The position numbers were made by a program, and so were the translations under genes. The notes under the pieces were generated by a model. That model was not told where the DNA came from, made no database searches, and saw only the letters and a program-made list of their open reading frames with translations. Positions 17,846 to 31,603 of a stretch of DNA of 64,000 nt are shown one piece after another (positions within the stretch are counted from its first letter, which is position 1; each line of letters starts with the position of its first letter). Source of the DNA: Bombilactobacillus thymidiniphilus (lineage in GTDB: Bacteria; Bacillota; Bacilli; Lactobacillales; Lactobacillaceae); NCBI RefSeq assembly GCF_023380245.1, contig NZ_CP093365.1, positions 620,001-684,000 on the forward strand. Reading direction: 5' to 3'.

Positions 17846-22488
<4,643 letters not shown>

Positions 22489-22577
22489 TTTGTGACTCAT
22501 AGACTCAAACTTGCGTTCTTGTCTTCTTTATTGCTCTTAATTGACAGGTTCTTGTGAACCCTGCACTTTGCTTAAAA

Positions 22578-22601
22578 GAAACTTTGTTCAGTTTTCAAAG
22601 G
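22578..22601 (-). other. 5' arm of the 16S rRNA processing stem
   Basis: This segment is almost perfectly complementary to 20868-20891 beyond the 3' end of 16S (differences are G-U compatible or single mismatches), forming the precursor stem that is cut during maturation. Confidence 0.75.
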
Positions 22602-22638
22602 TCTACTTTGTTGCTCGTCGACTTGCGTCGGCTCTCAT

Positions 22639-22667
22639 ATTATATCATCTCAACGATCACATGTCAA
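22639..22667 (-). promoter_or_regulatory. rRNA operon promoter P2
   Basis: Minus-strand TTGACA (22667-22662), 17-base spacer, TATAAT (22644-22639): both hexamers are consensus. Confidence 0.92.
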
Positions 22668-22733
22668 CAACTTTTTTTAGAAGTGTTTGCGTTTCTTTCA
22701 ACGCCTGTGTCTGTCTCGCTGACAACAAATGAT

Positions 22734-22762
22734 ATATTATCAACTTTTTGAACCTAAGTCAA
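22734..22762 (-). promoter_or_regulatory. rRNA operon promoter P1
   Basis: Minus-strand TTGACT (22762-22757), 17-base spacer, TAATAT (22739-22734), about 95 bases upstream of P2, with AT-rich DNA behind it that could serve as an UP element. The remaining DNA between 22489 and 22850 is rRNA leader with no gene. Confidence 0.82.
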
Positions 22763-22850
22763 CAGTTTTGACTAACTTTTTTAAATATTTGTTATTATTT
22801 GCTGACAATATTGCTATTTTAGCAATTAACTCCTTTACTAGCAACATAAT

Positions 22851-24392
22851 TTAGACATTTTTTTCAATATTGATTACCGTATTAATCCAGGAACTATCGT
22901 AAAAATCTTGCTCATGCGTAATTAAAATGACTGTTCCTTGATAATCTTTCAGAGACTGTCGCAAAGAATTCTTGCTATTATCATCCAAATGATTCGTAGG
23001 TTCATCCAATATCAAGACGTTAGCTTCCTGCAGCATTAGTAATGCTAACTTGACTTTGACTTGCTCACCACCAGACAAAATATTAACTGGGGTCATAACT
23101 TGTTGCGGTGTTAAGCCAGTACGTGCTAATGTTTGACGCACTACTTTTTGTGTCTCATCAGGAAAATGATTCTGAACGATATCAACGGGTACCATTTTCG
23201 GGTTATTCCAATAAAGATTTTGTTCATAATAAGCTATTTTAATATTAGGATTAAGGTCAACCGTGCCAGTAATTGGTGGAATTATGCCCAGAATAGTCTT
23301 CAATAAAGTCGTTTTACCAATTCCATTGAATCCAGTAATCGCCACTTTATCATGCATTCGAATCGTAAAATTAAGTTGCTGCTTAATAAGTGGTGATTGA
23401 TATCCAATAATTAAATTATTAGCTTGAATAATAGTTTGACTAGGATTATCTACATAATTAAACTGCAATTTCATTGTTGTTTGAGAACTAGGTGGCGTTA
23501 ACGTATGCAAATGGCTGAGTTGTTTTTCACGACTACGCGCACTTTTAGAGCGCGATCCAGCTTTATTTTTTTGAATATATTCTTTAGTTTTAGCGATATG
23601 CTGCTGTTGCTTAGTGTAAGCCTTAAGGTAAGTCTTTTGATCGGCTGCTTTTTGTCGCATCGCTTGCGTTAAAGTACCAGTATAGTGTTTAATTTTCCCC
23701 ATTTCGATATCGCAAACAACATTGACAATCTGATTTAAAAACTGATAATCATGGGAAACCACAATAAATGCACTTGGTAAATCACGCAAATAATTAGCTA
23801 ACCATTGAATATGTGCTGTATCCAAATAATTCGTTGGCTCATCCAATATCAGCATATCTGGCTGTTCTAGCAATAATTTCGCCAAAATCAACTTAGACCG
23901 TTGACCACCACTTAATTGACTAACATCATGGTCATAACCAAGTTGATCAATACCTAATCCTTGGGCAACTTGCTCAATTTTACTATCTATTTCATAGTAA
24001 CCTTGTGTTTCCAAATTGTTTTGTAAAGTTCCAGCTTTAACAAATAACTCCTCGTCATCAGTCGTCGCCATCTGCTGATACAAAGATTCCAAAGCTTGCG
24101 CTTGATCTAGCAAATCTTGAAAAGCTGTCGCTAAAAAATCATGAATGGTTTGACCAGCAATTAAATTAGCATATTGATCCAAATAGCCTTTTGTTAAATT
24201 CTTTTTCCAAGTTATTTGACCAGCATCAGGGACTACCTGTCCCGTCAAAATATTGATTAAGGTACTTTTGCCAACTCCATTTGGACCAACGATACCAACA
24301 TGTTCGTGTTCATTAACTTGCATATTAGCATCATCGTATAAAACTTTATCCAAATATTGTTGCTTTAAATGTTCTACTTTAACTAAACTCAA
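22851..24392 (-). CDS. ABC-F family ATPase (ribosome-associated)
   Basis: 513 residues with two ABC domains and no membrane segment. Domain 1 has Walker A GPNGVGKST (about 35-43), signature LSGGQRSK and Walker B LLILDEPTN. The interdomain linker (about 235-300) is a charged helical segment containing AGSRSKSARSREKQL. Domain 2 has GFNGIGKTT, LSGGEQVK and LILDEPTN. ABC-F proteins act on ribosomes, as translation factors or antibiotic-protection proteins; this linker looks like the housekeeping YkpA/YbiT side, but a resistance role cannot be excluded. It lies beyond the rRNA promoters and has no operon partner. Confidence 0.88.
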   Translation of the reverse strand: MSLVKVEHLKQQYLDKVLYDDANMQVNEHEHVGIVGPNGVGKSTLINILTGQVVPDAGQITWKKNLTKGYLDQYANLIAGQTIHDFLATAFQDLLDQAQALESLYQQMATTDDEELFVKAGTLQNNLETQGYYEIDSKIEQVAQGLGIDQLGYDHDVSQLSGGQRSKLILAKLLLEQPDMLILDEPTNYLDTAHIQWLANYLRDLPSAFIVVSHDYQFLNQIVNVVCDIEMGKIKHYTGTLTQAMRQKAADQKTYLKAYTKQQQHIAKTKEYIQKNKAGSRSKSARSREKQLSHLHTLTPPSSQTTMKLQFNYVDNPSQTIIQANNLIIGYQSPLIKQQLNFTIRMHDKVAITGFNGIGKTTLLKTILGIIPPITGTVDLNPNIKIAYYEQNLYWNNPKMVPVDIVQNHFPDETQKVVRQTLARTGLTPQQVMTPVNILSGGEQVKVKLALLMLQEANVLILDEPTNHLDDNSKNSLRQSLKDYQGTVILITHEQDFYDSSWINTVINIEKNV

Positions 24393-24408
24393 TTGTTACT
24401 CCTAAGTA

Positions 24409-24444
24409 ATAAAAATAGCTCGTTGAACACTGTCAACGAACTAT
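24409..24444 (-). terminator. Terminator of the LCP-family gene
   Basis: AGTTCGTTGA/TCAACGAGCT on the minus strand around a 6-base loop, followed by ATTTTTATT. Confidence 0.85.
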
Positions 24445-24450
24445 CTTCGC

Positions 24451-25575
24451 TTAATTTTTAATTAAATATTTACTACTAATATTACTGCCATAAATAATAT
24501 AATTTTGAAGATCTTTCGTATTGAAACTAAAATCATTACGTGTCACATTCAAATGATTCTGTTTCGTTTCTTCATTATCCAATTTTTCTTTTTTTAAGTC
24601 TACACTAGTACGTAATTTATTAGATACACGTTGCAATTCTTTTGTAGGCGCAATTTCATAGGAAACGCCATTGATCATGGTTCCATAGCCTTGCAAATGA
24701 TCAGAAGACATATTCTGGGACGCATTACGATAAGACTGCATCAACGCGGTAACATCATCAATAGACAGATCCGTACTCATCGAATTGGAAATACTATTCA
24801 AAACCTTCTGTGTGTTTGGCAAAGTCTTTAATGAGATTGATTTTTTGATGATAGCCATAATCACTTGGCGCTGGCGTTGTTGGCGACCATAATCCCCTTC
24901 AGGATCTTCATAGCGCATCCGCGAATAGGCAAGACTTTCTTTGCCATTAATTGTCTGTTTACCCTTTTTAAAGTTGCAGTAATCGTAATTAAAAGAGAAA
25001 GGTGCATCCACTTCAATGCCACCTACAGCATCAACAATTTTAGGCAAGGAATGAAAATCTAATGTAATATAATTATCAATTTTTACATTGACTAATTTTT
25101 CTACCGTTTTCACCGCTGCGGGCGCTGCTCCCAAATTATATGCAGAATTAATTTTTTGAATGATGCGCTTATGATGCTTCACGCCATAAATTTCCGCTAG
25201 CGTGTCGCGCGGAATACTGACTAAAGTTGTTTTTTTAGTCTTAGGATTAACTGTCGCTAAAATCATCGTATCAGAATTACCACGATCTTTACGACCTTCG
25301 CCACCAGTATCCACTCCTAACAGTAGAATCGTCACCGGTTTACGTTGCTTAATTGTTTGCGAAGTATTACTTGAAATAGGTTTATAAGAATTACCTAATG
25401 CGTCACTGGCTTGCGAATAAATCCTAAACCCATAAGCTCCAACCACAAAAAAAGCCATTACTACAATCAAAACAATACTTTTCCAAAAATAATGCTTGTT
25501 CATACGGTGTTCATTATGCATAAACAATTTCATATTACGTTGAAAAAACGATTTCTTTGGTTCTTGATCCTTCAT
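24451..25575 (-). CDS. LytR-CpsA-Psr family cell-wall glycopolymer ligase
   Basis: 374 residues. A short cytoplasmic N-terminus, one membrane helix (about 30-50) and an extracellular LCP domain. The domain shows the key pyrophosphate-lipid binding pattern: GVDTGGEGRKDRGNSDTMIL, SIPRDT, the KINSAYNLG segment and AVGGIEVDAP, then the Arg-rich YSRMRYEDPEGDYGRQQRQRQ region. Enzymes of this family transfer wall teichoic acid or capsule precursors to peptidoglycan. The start ATG at 25575 follows GAGG by 8 bases, and a longer frame to 25611 lacks a site. Confidence 0.92.
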   Translation of the reverse strand: MKDQEPKKSFFQRNMKLFMHNEHRMNKHYFWKSIVLIVVMAFFVVGAYGFRIYSQASDALGNSYKPISSNTSQTIKQRKPVTILLLGVDTGGEGRKDRGNSDTMILATVNPKTKKTTLVSIPRDTLAEIYGVKHHKRIIQKINSAYNLGAAPAAVKTVEKLVNVKIDNYITLDFHSLPKIVDAVGGIEVDAPFSFNYDYCNFKKGKQTINGKESLAYSRMRYEDPEGDYGRQQRQRQVIMAIIKKSISLKTLPNTQKVLNSISNSMSTDLSIDDVTALMQSYRNASQNMSSDHLQGYGTMINGVSYEIAPTKELQRVSNKLRTSVDLKKEKLDNEETKQNHLNVTRNDFSFNTKDLQNYIIYGSNISSKYLIKN

Positions 25576-25700
25576 AAGGTTAACCTCAAATTTGTTGAAT
25601 AAATTCATCATGTCATGTTAGAAATGATTTGAGACAATCTGTTTCAAATATCAAAGCTCATTAATTATACATTATAGCTTCCATAATTAAAAGATTATAT

Positions 25701-26444
25701 TTAATTGATGACACCATCTTGAATATTAATCTTATTACCTGAACGTATTTGCTGTGCCAAGGCGATACTAGCATCAACAATCACGCTCTGGGCATCAATA
25801 ACCGCATAAGGATGTTGGGCCGCTTTTTCTTGAGCAACTGACAATTCGGTACAACCTAAAATGACAGCTTGTGCGCCAAAATCATTTTGCATACGTTCTA
25901 AAATAGAATGATACAATTTTACGTCTACTTGACCTTTTTCCTTAATATGCTCATAGATCAATGCCATAACATCTTTTTGCAAAGTTGTGTCACCAACAGT
26001 AACTTCATAGCCTTGTTTAGTTAATTCTGTTTGATAAATTTGATCGGCTAAAGTTCCTTTTGTAGCAATCAAACCTACTTTTTTAGCGTGCGGATATTGC
26101 ATTTTAAGCTGGCGGACTGCCATTCGGGGCATATGCAATAAAGGTACGGCAGTTGCTGCTTGAAGTTGTTCATAAAAAAAGTGTGCCGTATTACAAATAA
26201 GCACCATGAAATCTGGCTTTAATAAACTTTGCTGTTGAATATCTTCCAACAAATCCGGATAAAAACTAGGCTGACTATGATCCAAAATATAAGCCGTACG
26301 GTCTGGAACTGTAGCATGATTGACCAAAATATAATTCAAAAAATCTTGATCACACTTGGCTGGCGTCCGTGCATTTAACAGGCGTAAATAACTTTCCGTA
26401 GCTTGCGTACCCATTCCACCGATCACTGTAAAAAAATTCTTCAT
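25701..26444 (-). CDS. racD: Aspartate/glutamate racemase family protein, probable aspartate racemase
   Basis: 247 residues of the Asp/Glu racemase superfamily. The two catalytic Cys are in LICNTAHFF (about residue 84) and LGCTELS (about 196), and the N-terminus has the GGMGTQAT phosphate-loop-like turn. It lies 3 bases behind murE in the same operon. Many lactobacilli use D-Asp in the peptidoglycan cross-bridge on L-Lys, so making D-Asp beside the lysine-adding MurE is a sensible pairing. Substrate assignment is inference from this context. Confidence 0.85.
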   Translation of the reverse strand: MKNFFTVIGGMGTQATESYLRLLNARTPAKCDQDFLNYILVNHATVPDRTAYILDHSQPSFYPDLLEDIQQQSLLKPDFMVLICNTAHFFYEQLQAATAVPLLHMPRMAVRQLKMQYPHAKKVGLIATKGTLADQIYQTELTKQGYEVTVGDTTLQKDVMALIYEHIKEKGQVDVKLYHSILERMQNDFGAQAVILGCTELSVAQEKAAQHPYAVIDAQSVIVDASIALAQQIRSGNKINIQDGVIN

Positions 26445-26447
26445 AAT

Positions 26448-27980
26448 TTAATCCTCAAGATCTAACACAATTTGCTTAGCTACATTGAAATCATCAGGAT
26501 AAGGTTGATCTTCCCCTGCTACTTTCTGATAATTATCGCGACCTTTACCTGCCAAAATAACCAAATCGTCAGGATTACTTTGCTTAATAGCTACAGCAAT
26601 AGCTTGAAAACGATCCAAAATAGTTTGCACCGCCACTTTTTGATGATCAATTCGTTCGTCAATCTCCGCACAAATTGCTGCAGGATCTTCAAATCCAGGA
26701 TCATCAGTTGTTAAATAAGCAAAATCAGCATATTCCGATAAAACTTTTGCGAAATCAGCACGACGCGACACACCTTTATTGCCCGGGCTACCCACAACTA
26801 CAATTATTTTTTTATCAGGATTATTTTTTTTCAAAAAGCTCAATAGTGCCTGCATACTAGCATAATTATGAGCATAATCCACATAAATCGTACCGTGATC
26901 TTGCGTCTTTAAAGTTTCCATACGTCCAGGAATCCGCACATTTGCTAATGAAGTTTTAGCCAATTCATAAGGTGCCCCAGCCAATCCTGCACCAATTACT
27001 GCTGCAGTAGCATTACTTTCATTAAAATCGCCAATCAAACTCAATTGATATAGACCAGCGACATTCAAAGCCTGTGCTTTAACAGTCTGCGCTATAATAC
27101 TGAATTCACTATCAGCTAAAGTAGCTTCTTGACTGGAATAAACGAAATCCACATTATCAGTATTTTTGCCTTTCTTGGCAAATAAATAAATATTGTCTGC
27201 AGCAGTCGTGGCCTTGGCTGCTTGATAAACCTCTTCAAAACAAGCGGTATCAGCATTAATCACGCAATACTTAGAATTAACTAACAATTGTAATTTACAA
27301 TGTAAATAATCCGCAAAATCCGGATGCTCATTAGGACCGATGTGATCAGGCGAAATATTTAAAAAGAAACCGACATCATAGTGCAATCCATAAACCCGAT
27401 TACGTTTATAAGCTTGCGAAGATACTTCCATAACTAAATGCGTCATACCATTATCAACTGCTGTTCGCATATCTCTAAATAAATCTAACGATTCTGGTGT
27501 CGTCAAATCCGATTTAAACCGTTGTTCAGGTTTAGGACCAACGATTCGATCAATAGTGGAAAATAAAGCAGTTTTTTTGTTGGAATAGTTTTGTAATATT
27601 CCGCGTGTAAAATATGCAGAAGTAGTCTTCCCCTTCGTCCCCGTGAAAGCAATAACAAACAACTTATTTTGCGGATAATCGTAAAATGCGGCTCCTAAAA
27701 GCGCCATGGCTTTTTGAACATCATTAACAATTAAAGCATTCATACCTTTGATGTTGGGATAGGCAATTTCGGAAACATAAGTAGTTGCACCATTTTTTTG
27801 GGCTTGCACTAAATATTCTTCTTTGAAGTTTGTTCCCTTGCAAAAAAACATTCCATCTTTTTGGACTGTCCGTGAATCATAGGTTACTGCTGTAATCTCA
27901 TTATCAAAAACAATATCCGCTTGCTTTAATAATTGGTGTTCCTTTAATAATAAAATACAACCATTTAGTATTAACGTCAT
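26448..27980 (-). CDS. murE: UDP-N-acetylmuramoyl-tripeptide synthetase, L-lysine type
   Basis: 510 residues from the ATG at 27980, 8 bases after GAGGG. A longer GTG start would use part of that site. The N-terminal substrate domain has VTYDSRTVQKDGMFFC, and the central Mur ligase domain has the ATP loop FTGTKGKTTSAYF and the EVSSQAYKRNRV carbamylated-Lys region. In the C-terminal domain the motif that is DNPR in diaminopimelate-adding enzymes reads DDPGFEDP, indicating L-Lys as the added residue. It adds the third amino acid of the wall peptide. Downstream racD completes the unit. Confidence 0.92.
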   Translation of the reverse strand: MTLILNGCILLLKEHQLLKQADIVFDNEITAVTYDSRTVQKDGMFFCKGTNFKEEYLVQAQKNGATTYVSEIAYPNIKGMNALIVNDVQKAMALLGAAFYDYPQNKLFVIAFTGTKGKTTSAYFTRGILQNYSNKKTALFSTIDRIVGPKPEQRFKSDLTTPESLDLFRDMRTAVDNGMTHLVMEVSSQAYKRNRVYGLHYDVGFFLNISPDHIGPNEHPDFADYLHCKLQLLVNSKYCVINADTACFEEVYQAAKATTAADNIYLFAKKGKNTDNVDFVYSSQEATLADSEFSIIAQTVKAQALNVAGLYQLSLIGDFNESNATAAVIGAGLAGAPYELAKTSLANVRIPGRMETLKTQDHGTIYVDYAHNYASMQALLSFLKKNNPDKKIIVVVGSPGNKGVSRRADFAKVLSEYADFAYLTTDDPGFEDPAAICAEIDERIDHQKVAVQTILDRFQAIAVAIKQSNPDDLVILAGKGRDNYQKVAGEDQPYPDDFNVAKQIVLDLED

Positions 27981-28025
27981 ACCGTTTTCCCTCACTTGTT
28001 AAATTACGCTTGCGTTGACTGAAAA

Positions 28026-28703
28026 TTATGCAGCTACTGCCTTATAACCAGCGCCCCAAACTGTTTGAATTATTTTTTCCCCATTGGTGGCAGCTTCTAG
28101 TTTATCGCGCAGATGACTAACATGCACCATAACTGTTTTGGCAGCAAAAACACCATTTTGTTGCCAAACTTTCTCAAAAATCTCCTTAGCCGAAAAAACT
28201 TGATTAGGATGACTAGCTAGTAAATACAAAATGCCGAATTCTAAAGATGTCAATTGTATGTCAACACCTTGATTAGTCGTTACTTCACGAGCCTTTTTGT
28301 CAATTGTAATAGAACCAATCACCAGCTTACTCGACTCAGCAGGCAAACTGCGACGCAACAATGATTTCATGCGTGCGATCACTTCTAAAGGATTAAATGG
28401 CTTAGCTATATAATCATCAGCCCCCACCATTAAGCCTTGGATACGATCAATATCGCTAGCCTTAGCTGATACAACAATTATCGGCAACTGCGAATTTTGG
28501 CGAATTGTTTTAATAACATCAACCCCCGCCATATCTGGCAACACAATATCCAAAATAACTAACGAAATATCGGAATTTTGTTGTAATTTATCTAAAGCTT
28601 GCATACCCGAATTAGCAATAATCGGCTGATAATTCTCATTTTTAATGTAAATACTTAACAATTCCACAATATCTGGATCATTATCAACTACCAAAATCTT
28701 CAT
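28026..28703 (-). CDS. Orphan OmpR/PhoB-type response regulator
   Basis: 225 residues. The receiver domain has acidic DND near residues 7-9, the phosphoacceptor Asp in VILDIVLPD (about 52), and the KPFNP Lys. The C-terminal winged helix carries LTSLEFGILYLL and VMVHVSHLRDKLE. It resembles VanR-like regulators. No histidine kinase lies next to it in either direction, so the cognate kinase is elsewhere or it works alone. The neighbouring cell-wall genes suggest, but do not show, envelope control. Confidence 0.9.
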   Translation of the reverse strand: MKILVVDNDPDIVELLSIYIKNENYQPIIANSGMQALDKLQQNSDISLVILDIVLPDMAGVDVIKTIRQNSQLPIIVVSAKASDIDRIQGLMVGADDYIAKPFNPLEVIARMKSLLRRSLPAESSKLVIGSITIDKKAREVTTNQGVDIQLTSLEFGILYLLASHPNQVFSAKEIFEKVWQQNGVFAAKTVMVHVSHLRDKLEAATNGEKIIQTVWGAGYKAVAA

Positions 28704-28775
28704 TATATCCCCCTCATGGATTTAGATTTTAGTGATGTAAATGTTCAGCAATTTAATCTCAATCATATCATACAA

Positions 28776-29762
28776 TCAATGTTTTCGATGTGCTTGCCAA
28801 ACAGTCACAGCAAGCAGAACAATACTACCACACACGGCTACAGAACCGGATGCGCCTAATGCTAATTGAGGTGTTACCCCCATATTGGAACCAAAAGACA
28901 ATATCCCTTTTAAAATCAAAAAGCCACCTAAATAAAAAATAACACTAATAACTGCTCCCCAAATGGCCAGACGTCGACCAAAATGGTTGGGCATCAAAGC
29001 TCCTAATAACGTTAAAATTGGACCTGCAGCAATAATCCATAAACTCAAATCTGGTTTAATACTAAGATTAAAAATTGAATCCAACAGTAAAATGCTGCGT
29101 TGCATAATTTGCGCTAAAGACGCACTATTATCACTATTAAAAGCCTGAACCCCTGCAAAAAGATCTACATTAAAAAAATGGGGCCAATAACTGGTACTAA
29201 TTAAGAGCGCTGCTACTACAAAGGATACCCAAGAACGCTGACCAGAACGCACCGACTTAGAAGTAGGAACGACCTGTGCAACTTCCGTTTGTCGTCCGGC
29301 TTCCATGGATTGATCATAATTAAATTGTTGATTACTCAATGAAGGGTCAATCGTTTTTTTTACACGTGGGTGCAAGTGTTTCGCTTGCGTTTTAGTCTTA
29401 TTTTTACCAAAAATACGACGCAACTTTTGGTCAGTACTAACTTGCTTCTTGTTAGCATGCCAATAGCCTACAGCCAGCAAAGTAATCACCAAAATAACCA
29501 TAATAATTTTACCGACATAAATCCCAGTTAAAATAACTAGAATTAACGCCAATAATAACGTCACAGGATTATCTTTTAACCAAAGTATAAATTGCCAAAG
29601 CGAATTATCAGAATGATAACGGGTTGAACGTGAATAAGCAGTATTTGTATCAGAAGCCACGTTGCGCCTACGATCAGCAGGATTTTGAAATTGATAGTCA
29701 CAATGGGGACATTTCTTGACACCAGCCGCAACTTTAGCACCACAATTAGGACAATAATGCAT
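28776..29762 (-). CDS. Zinc-ribbon membrane protein of unknown function
   Basis: 328 residues. The N-terminus is a four-Cys zinc ribbon, YCPNCGAKVAAGVKKCPHCD (about 3-22). It is followed by a basic linker, one hydrophobic hairpin near 70-105, another charged linker and four or five membrane segments towards the C-terminus. Such zinc_ribbon_2 or DZR-tailed membrane proteins are common in lactobacilli and uncharacterised. No operon partner. Confidence 0.7.
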   Translation of the reverse strand: MHYCPNCGAKVAAGVKKCPHCDYQFQNPADRRRNVASDTNTAYSRSTRYHSDNSLWQFILWLKDNPVTLLLALILVILTGIYVGKIIMVILVITLLAVGYWHANKKQVSTDQKLRRIFGKNKTKTQAKHLHPRVKKTIDPSLSNQQFNYDQSMEAGRQTEVAQVVPTSKSVRSGQRSWVSFVVAALLISTSYWPHFFNVDLFAGVQAFNSDNSASLAQIMQRSILLLDSIFNLSIKPDLSLWIIAAGPILTLLGALMPNHFGRRLAIWGAVISVIFYLGGFLILKGILSFGSNMGVTPQLALGASGSVAVCGSIVLLAVTVWQAHRKH

Positions 29763-29937
29763 AATTTAAACAGTCCTTTCAGCCTTAGAGGCCCACAAAT
29801 TTATAAAATAAATTATTATCGATTGTTTAATATAACAACAACGAAATTGTCATCATCATACGCTTCAACTATGAAAGTTCTGTGATGATTGACCATTTTA
29901 AGAATAATTATACCAAGGCGATGCTAACTTTATGAAA

Positions 29938-29975
29938 CAAAAAAAACGAATTCCTGAAAATATCAAAAATTCGCT
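29938..29975 (-). terminator. Terminator of the fatty-acid operon
   Basis: AGCGAATT pairs with AATTCGTT around a 15-base loop and is followed by a run of eight U residues on the minus strand, just behind accA. Confidence 0.75.
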
Positions 29976-29978
29976 GAA

Positions 29979-30749
29979 CTAAAAACGACGAAAACGATCT
30001 CGACGTTGTTGTAATAACTGATTCAAATTTGTTTTATCGAACAGCTTTAATTGTTGTATGATCAATTCTTGCAACGGTTGACACTGATTTTCCAATACTG
30101 TTTCTGGCAAAATTTGTTCTACGACACCTTGTTCCTTCAAAAAATCTGGTTCAATGTGCATCTGTGCAGCAGCTTCATGTGATAATTTAGCATCTTTCCA
30201 CATAATTGAAGCAAAGCCTTCTGGCGATAAAACAGTATACATACTGTATTCTAACATCCATACTTGATCAGAACACGCTAAAGCCAGTGCGCCACCAGAT
30301 CCTGCTTCGCCAATAATAATCGACAAAAGTGGAACTTTCAATTGCAACATCTCACTAATATTTTGAGCTAAAACTTGTCCTTGCCCCGCTTTTTCAGCAT
30401 CAGCATCCGGGTAAGCTCCCGGTGTATTGATTAAAGTAATGATTGGAGCGTGCATAGCTTGTGCTATTTTCATCACTCGTAAAGCCTTGCGATATCCTTG
30501 AGGAGTCGGACTGCCAAAATGAGTGACTAGACGTTCTTTTAATTCTTGTCCCTTATTTGTAGCGATCACTGCAACTTTACGCTGATCTATGGTCGCAAAA
30601 CCAGCAATAATTGCTTCATCATCACCAGCAACACGATCACCATGCAACTCCACAAAATCAGCAAAAAGCTGTTCTACAATAGCCCGCATATTTGCTTTAG
30701 CATCGCTACGGGCGCCGTCCATAATCTGTAAAATAGCTTGTTTATCCAT
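29979..30749 (-). CDS. accA: Acetyl-CoA carboxylase carboxyltransferase subunit alpha
   Basis: 256 residues of the carboxyltransferase fold. With AccD it transfers the carboxyl group from biotin to acetyl-CoA, giving malonyl-CoA. Visible motifs are TPQGYRKALRVM, INTPGAYPDADAEK and IGEAGSGGALALAC, the oxyanion turns of the crotonase-like active site. It is the last gene of the fatty-acid operon and overlaps accD by one base. A terminator follows. Confidence 0.96.
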   Translation of the reverse strand: MDKQAILQIMDGARSDAKANMRAIVEQLFADFVELHGDRVAGDDEAIIAGFATIDQRKVAVIATNKGQELKERLVTHFGSPTPQGYRKALRVMKIAQAMHAPIITLINTPGAYPDADAEKAGQGQVLAQNISEMLQLKVPLLSIIIGEAGSGGALALACSDQVWMLEYSMYTVLSPEGFASIMWKDAKLSHEAAAQMHIEPDFLKEQGVVEQILPETVLENQCQPLQELIIQQLKLFDKTNLNQLLQQRRDRFRRF

Positions 30750-31603
30750 TATTGCTCACCTTCCCAGCCAGCAGCTGCAAAAATTGTCAATAATTGTCCC
30801 AATTTAGCAACTTGTTCTGTACGTGGAACAATTGCATCAATAAATCCATTTTGATAAACATTTTCCACACTTTGAAAATCAGCGGGCAACTTCTTATTAA
30901 TTGTTTGCTCAATAACGCGCTGTCCAGCAAAACCCAGCAAAGCCTGCGGTTCAGCTAAAATAATATCAGCTTGTGAAGCAAAACTTGCTGTGACGCCGCC
31001 CGTTGTCGGATCCATGATTACAGCAATATACAATAAGCCAGCTTGCCGGTGCTCATTGACTGCCTGAGAAATCTTAGCCATTTGCATTAAAGAAGCAATT
31101 CCTTCTTGCATGCGCGCACCACCTGAAGCAGTAAATAATACCACTGGTAATTTTTGTGCTGTTGCTTTTTCAAATAGTCGTGTGATCCTCTCACCATTAG
31201 CTGTTCCTAAACTACCCATAATGAAATAAGGATCCATTATACCAAGAGCTGCTGTTTGCCCATCCAAATCAGCTAAACCAGTTAAAACAGCATCCTGCAA
31301 TTTAGTTTTAGATTGTGCTTTTTTTAACTTTTCATCGTAATTTGGAAAATCTAAAGGATTTTGTGTTACTAAATCGGCATCCCACTCTTGAAAATCTTTA
31401 GTCAGCATTTTCAAACGTTGTCGAGCAGTCACTCGAAAACCATAACCACATTCTGGACACAATTGGAATTTGCCAGCGCGCCGAAAATAAAATTTAGCAC
31501 CACATTTATTACAATATCTGAAAATTCCACTGGGTACATTATGATGATAAGTGGCTAACGCTTTTTGTGGATGTCGCACAAAATTATGTGGAGTAAGCGC
31601 CAT
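30749..31603 (-). CDS. accD: Acetyl-CoA carboxylase carboxyltransferase subunit beta
   Basis: 284 residues. An N-terminal four-Cys zinc ribbon (CNKCGAKF ... CPECGYGF, about residues 32-58) precedes the carboxyltransferase domain with TASGGARMQEG and MDPTTGGVTASFA. The zinc ribbon is typical of AccD and can bind nucleic acid in E. coli. The start is directly behind accC, so the four acc subunits are made together with the fab enzymes. Confidence 0.96.
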   Translation of the reverse strand: MALTPHNFVRHPQKALATYHHNVPSGIFRYCNKCGAKFYFRRAGKFQLCPECGYGFRVTARQRLKMLTKDFQEWDADLVTQNPLDFPNYDEKLKKAQSKTKLQDAVLTGLADLDGQTAALGIMDPYFIMGSLGTANGERITRLFEKATAQKLPVVLFTASGGARMQEGIASLMQMAKISQAVNEHRQAGLLYIAVIMDPTTGGVTASFASQADIILAEPQALLGFAGQRVIEQTINKKLPADFQSVENVYQNGFIDAIVPRTEQVAKLGQLLTIFAAAGWEGEQ

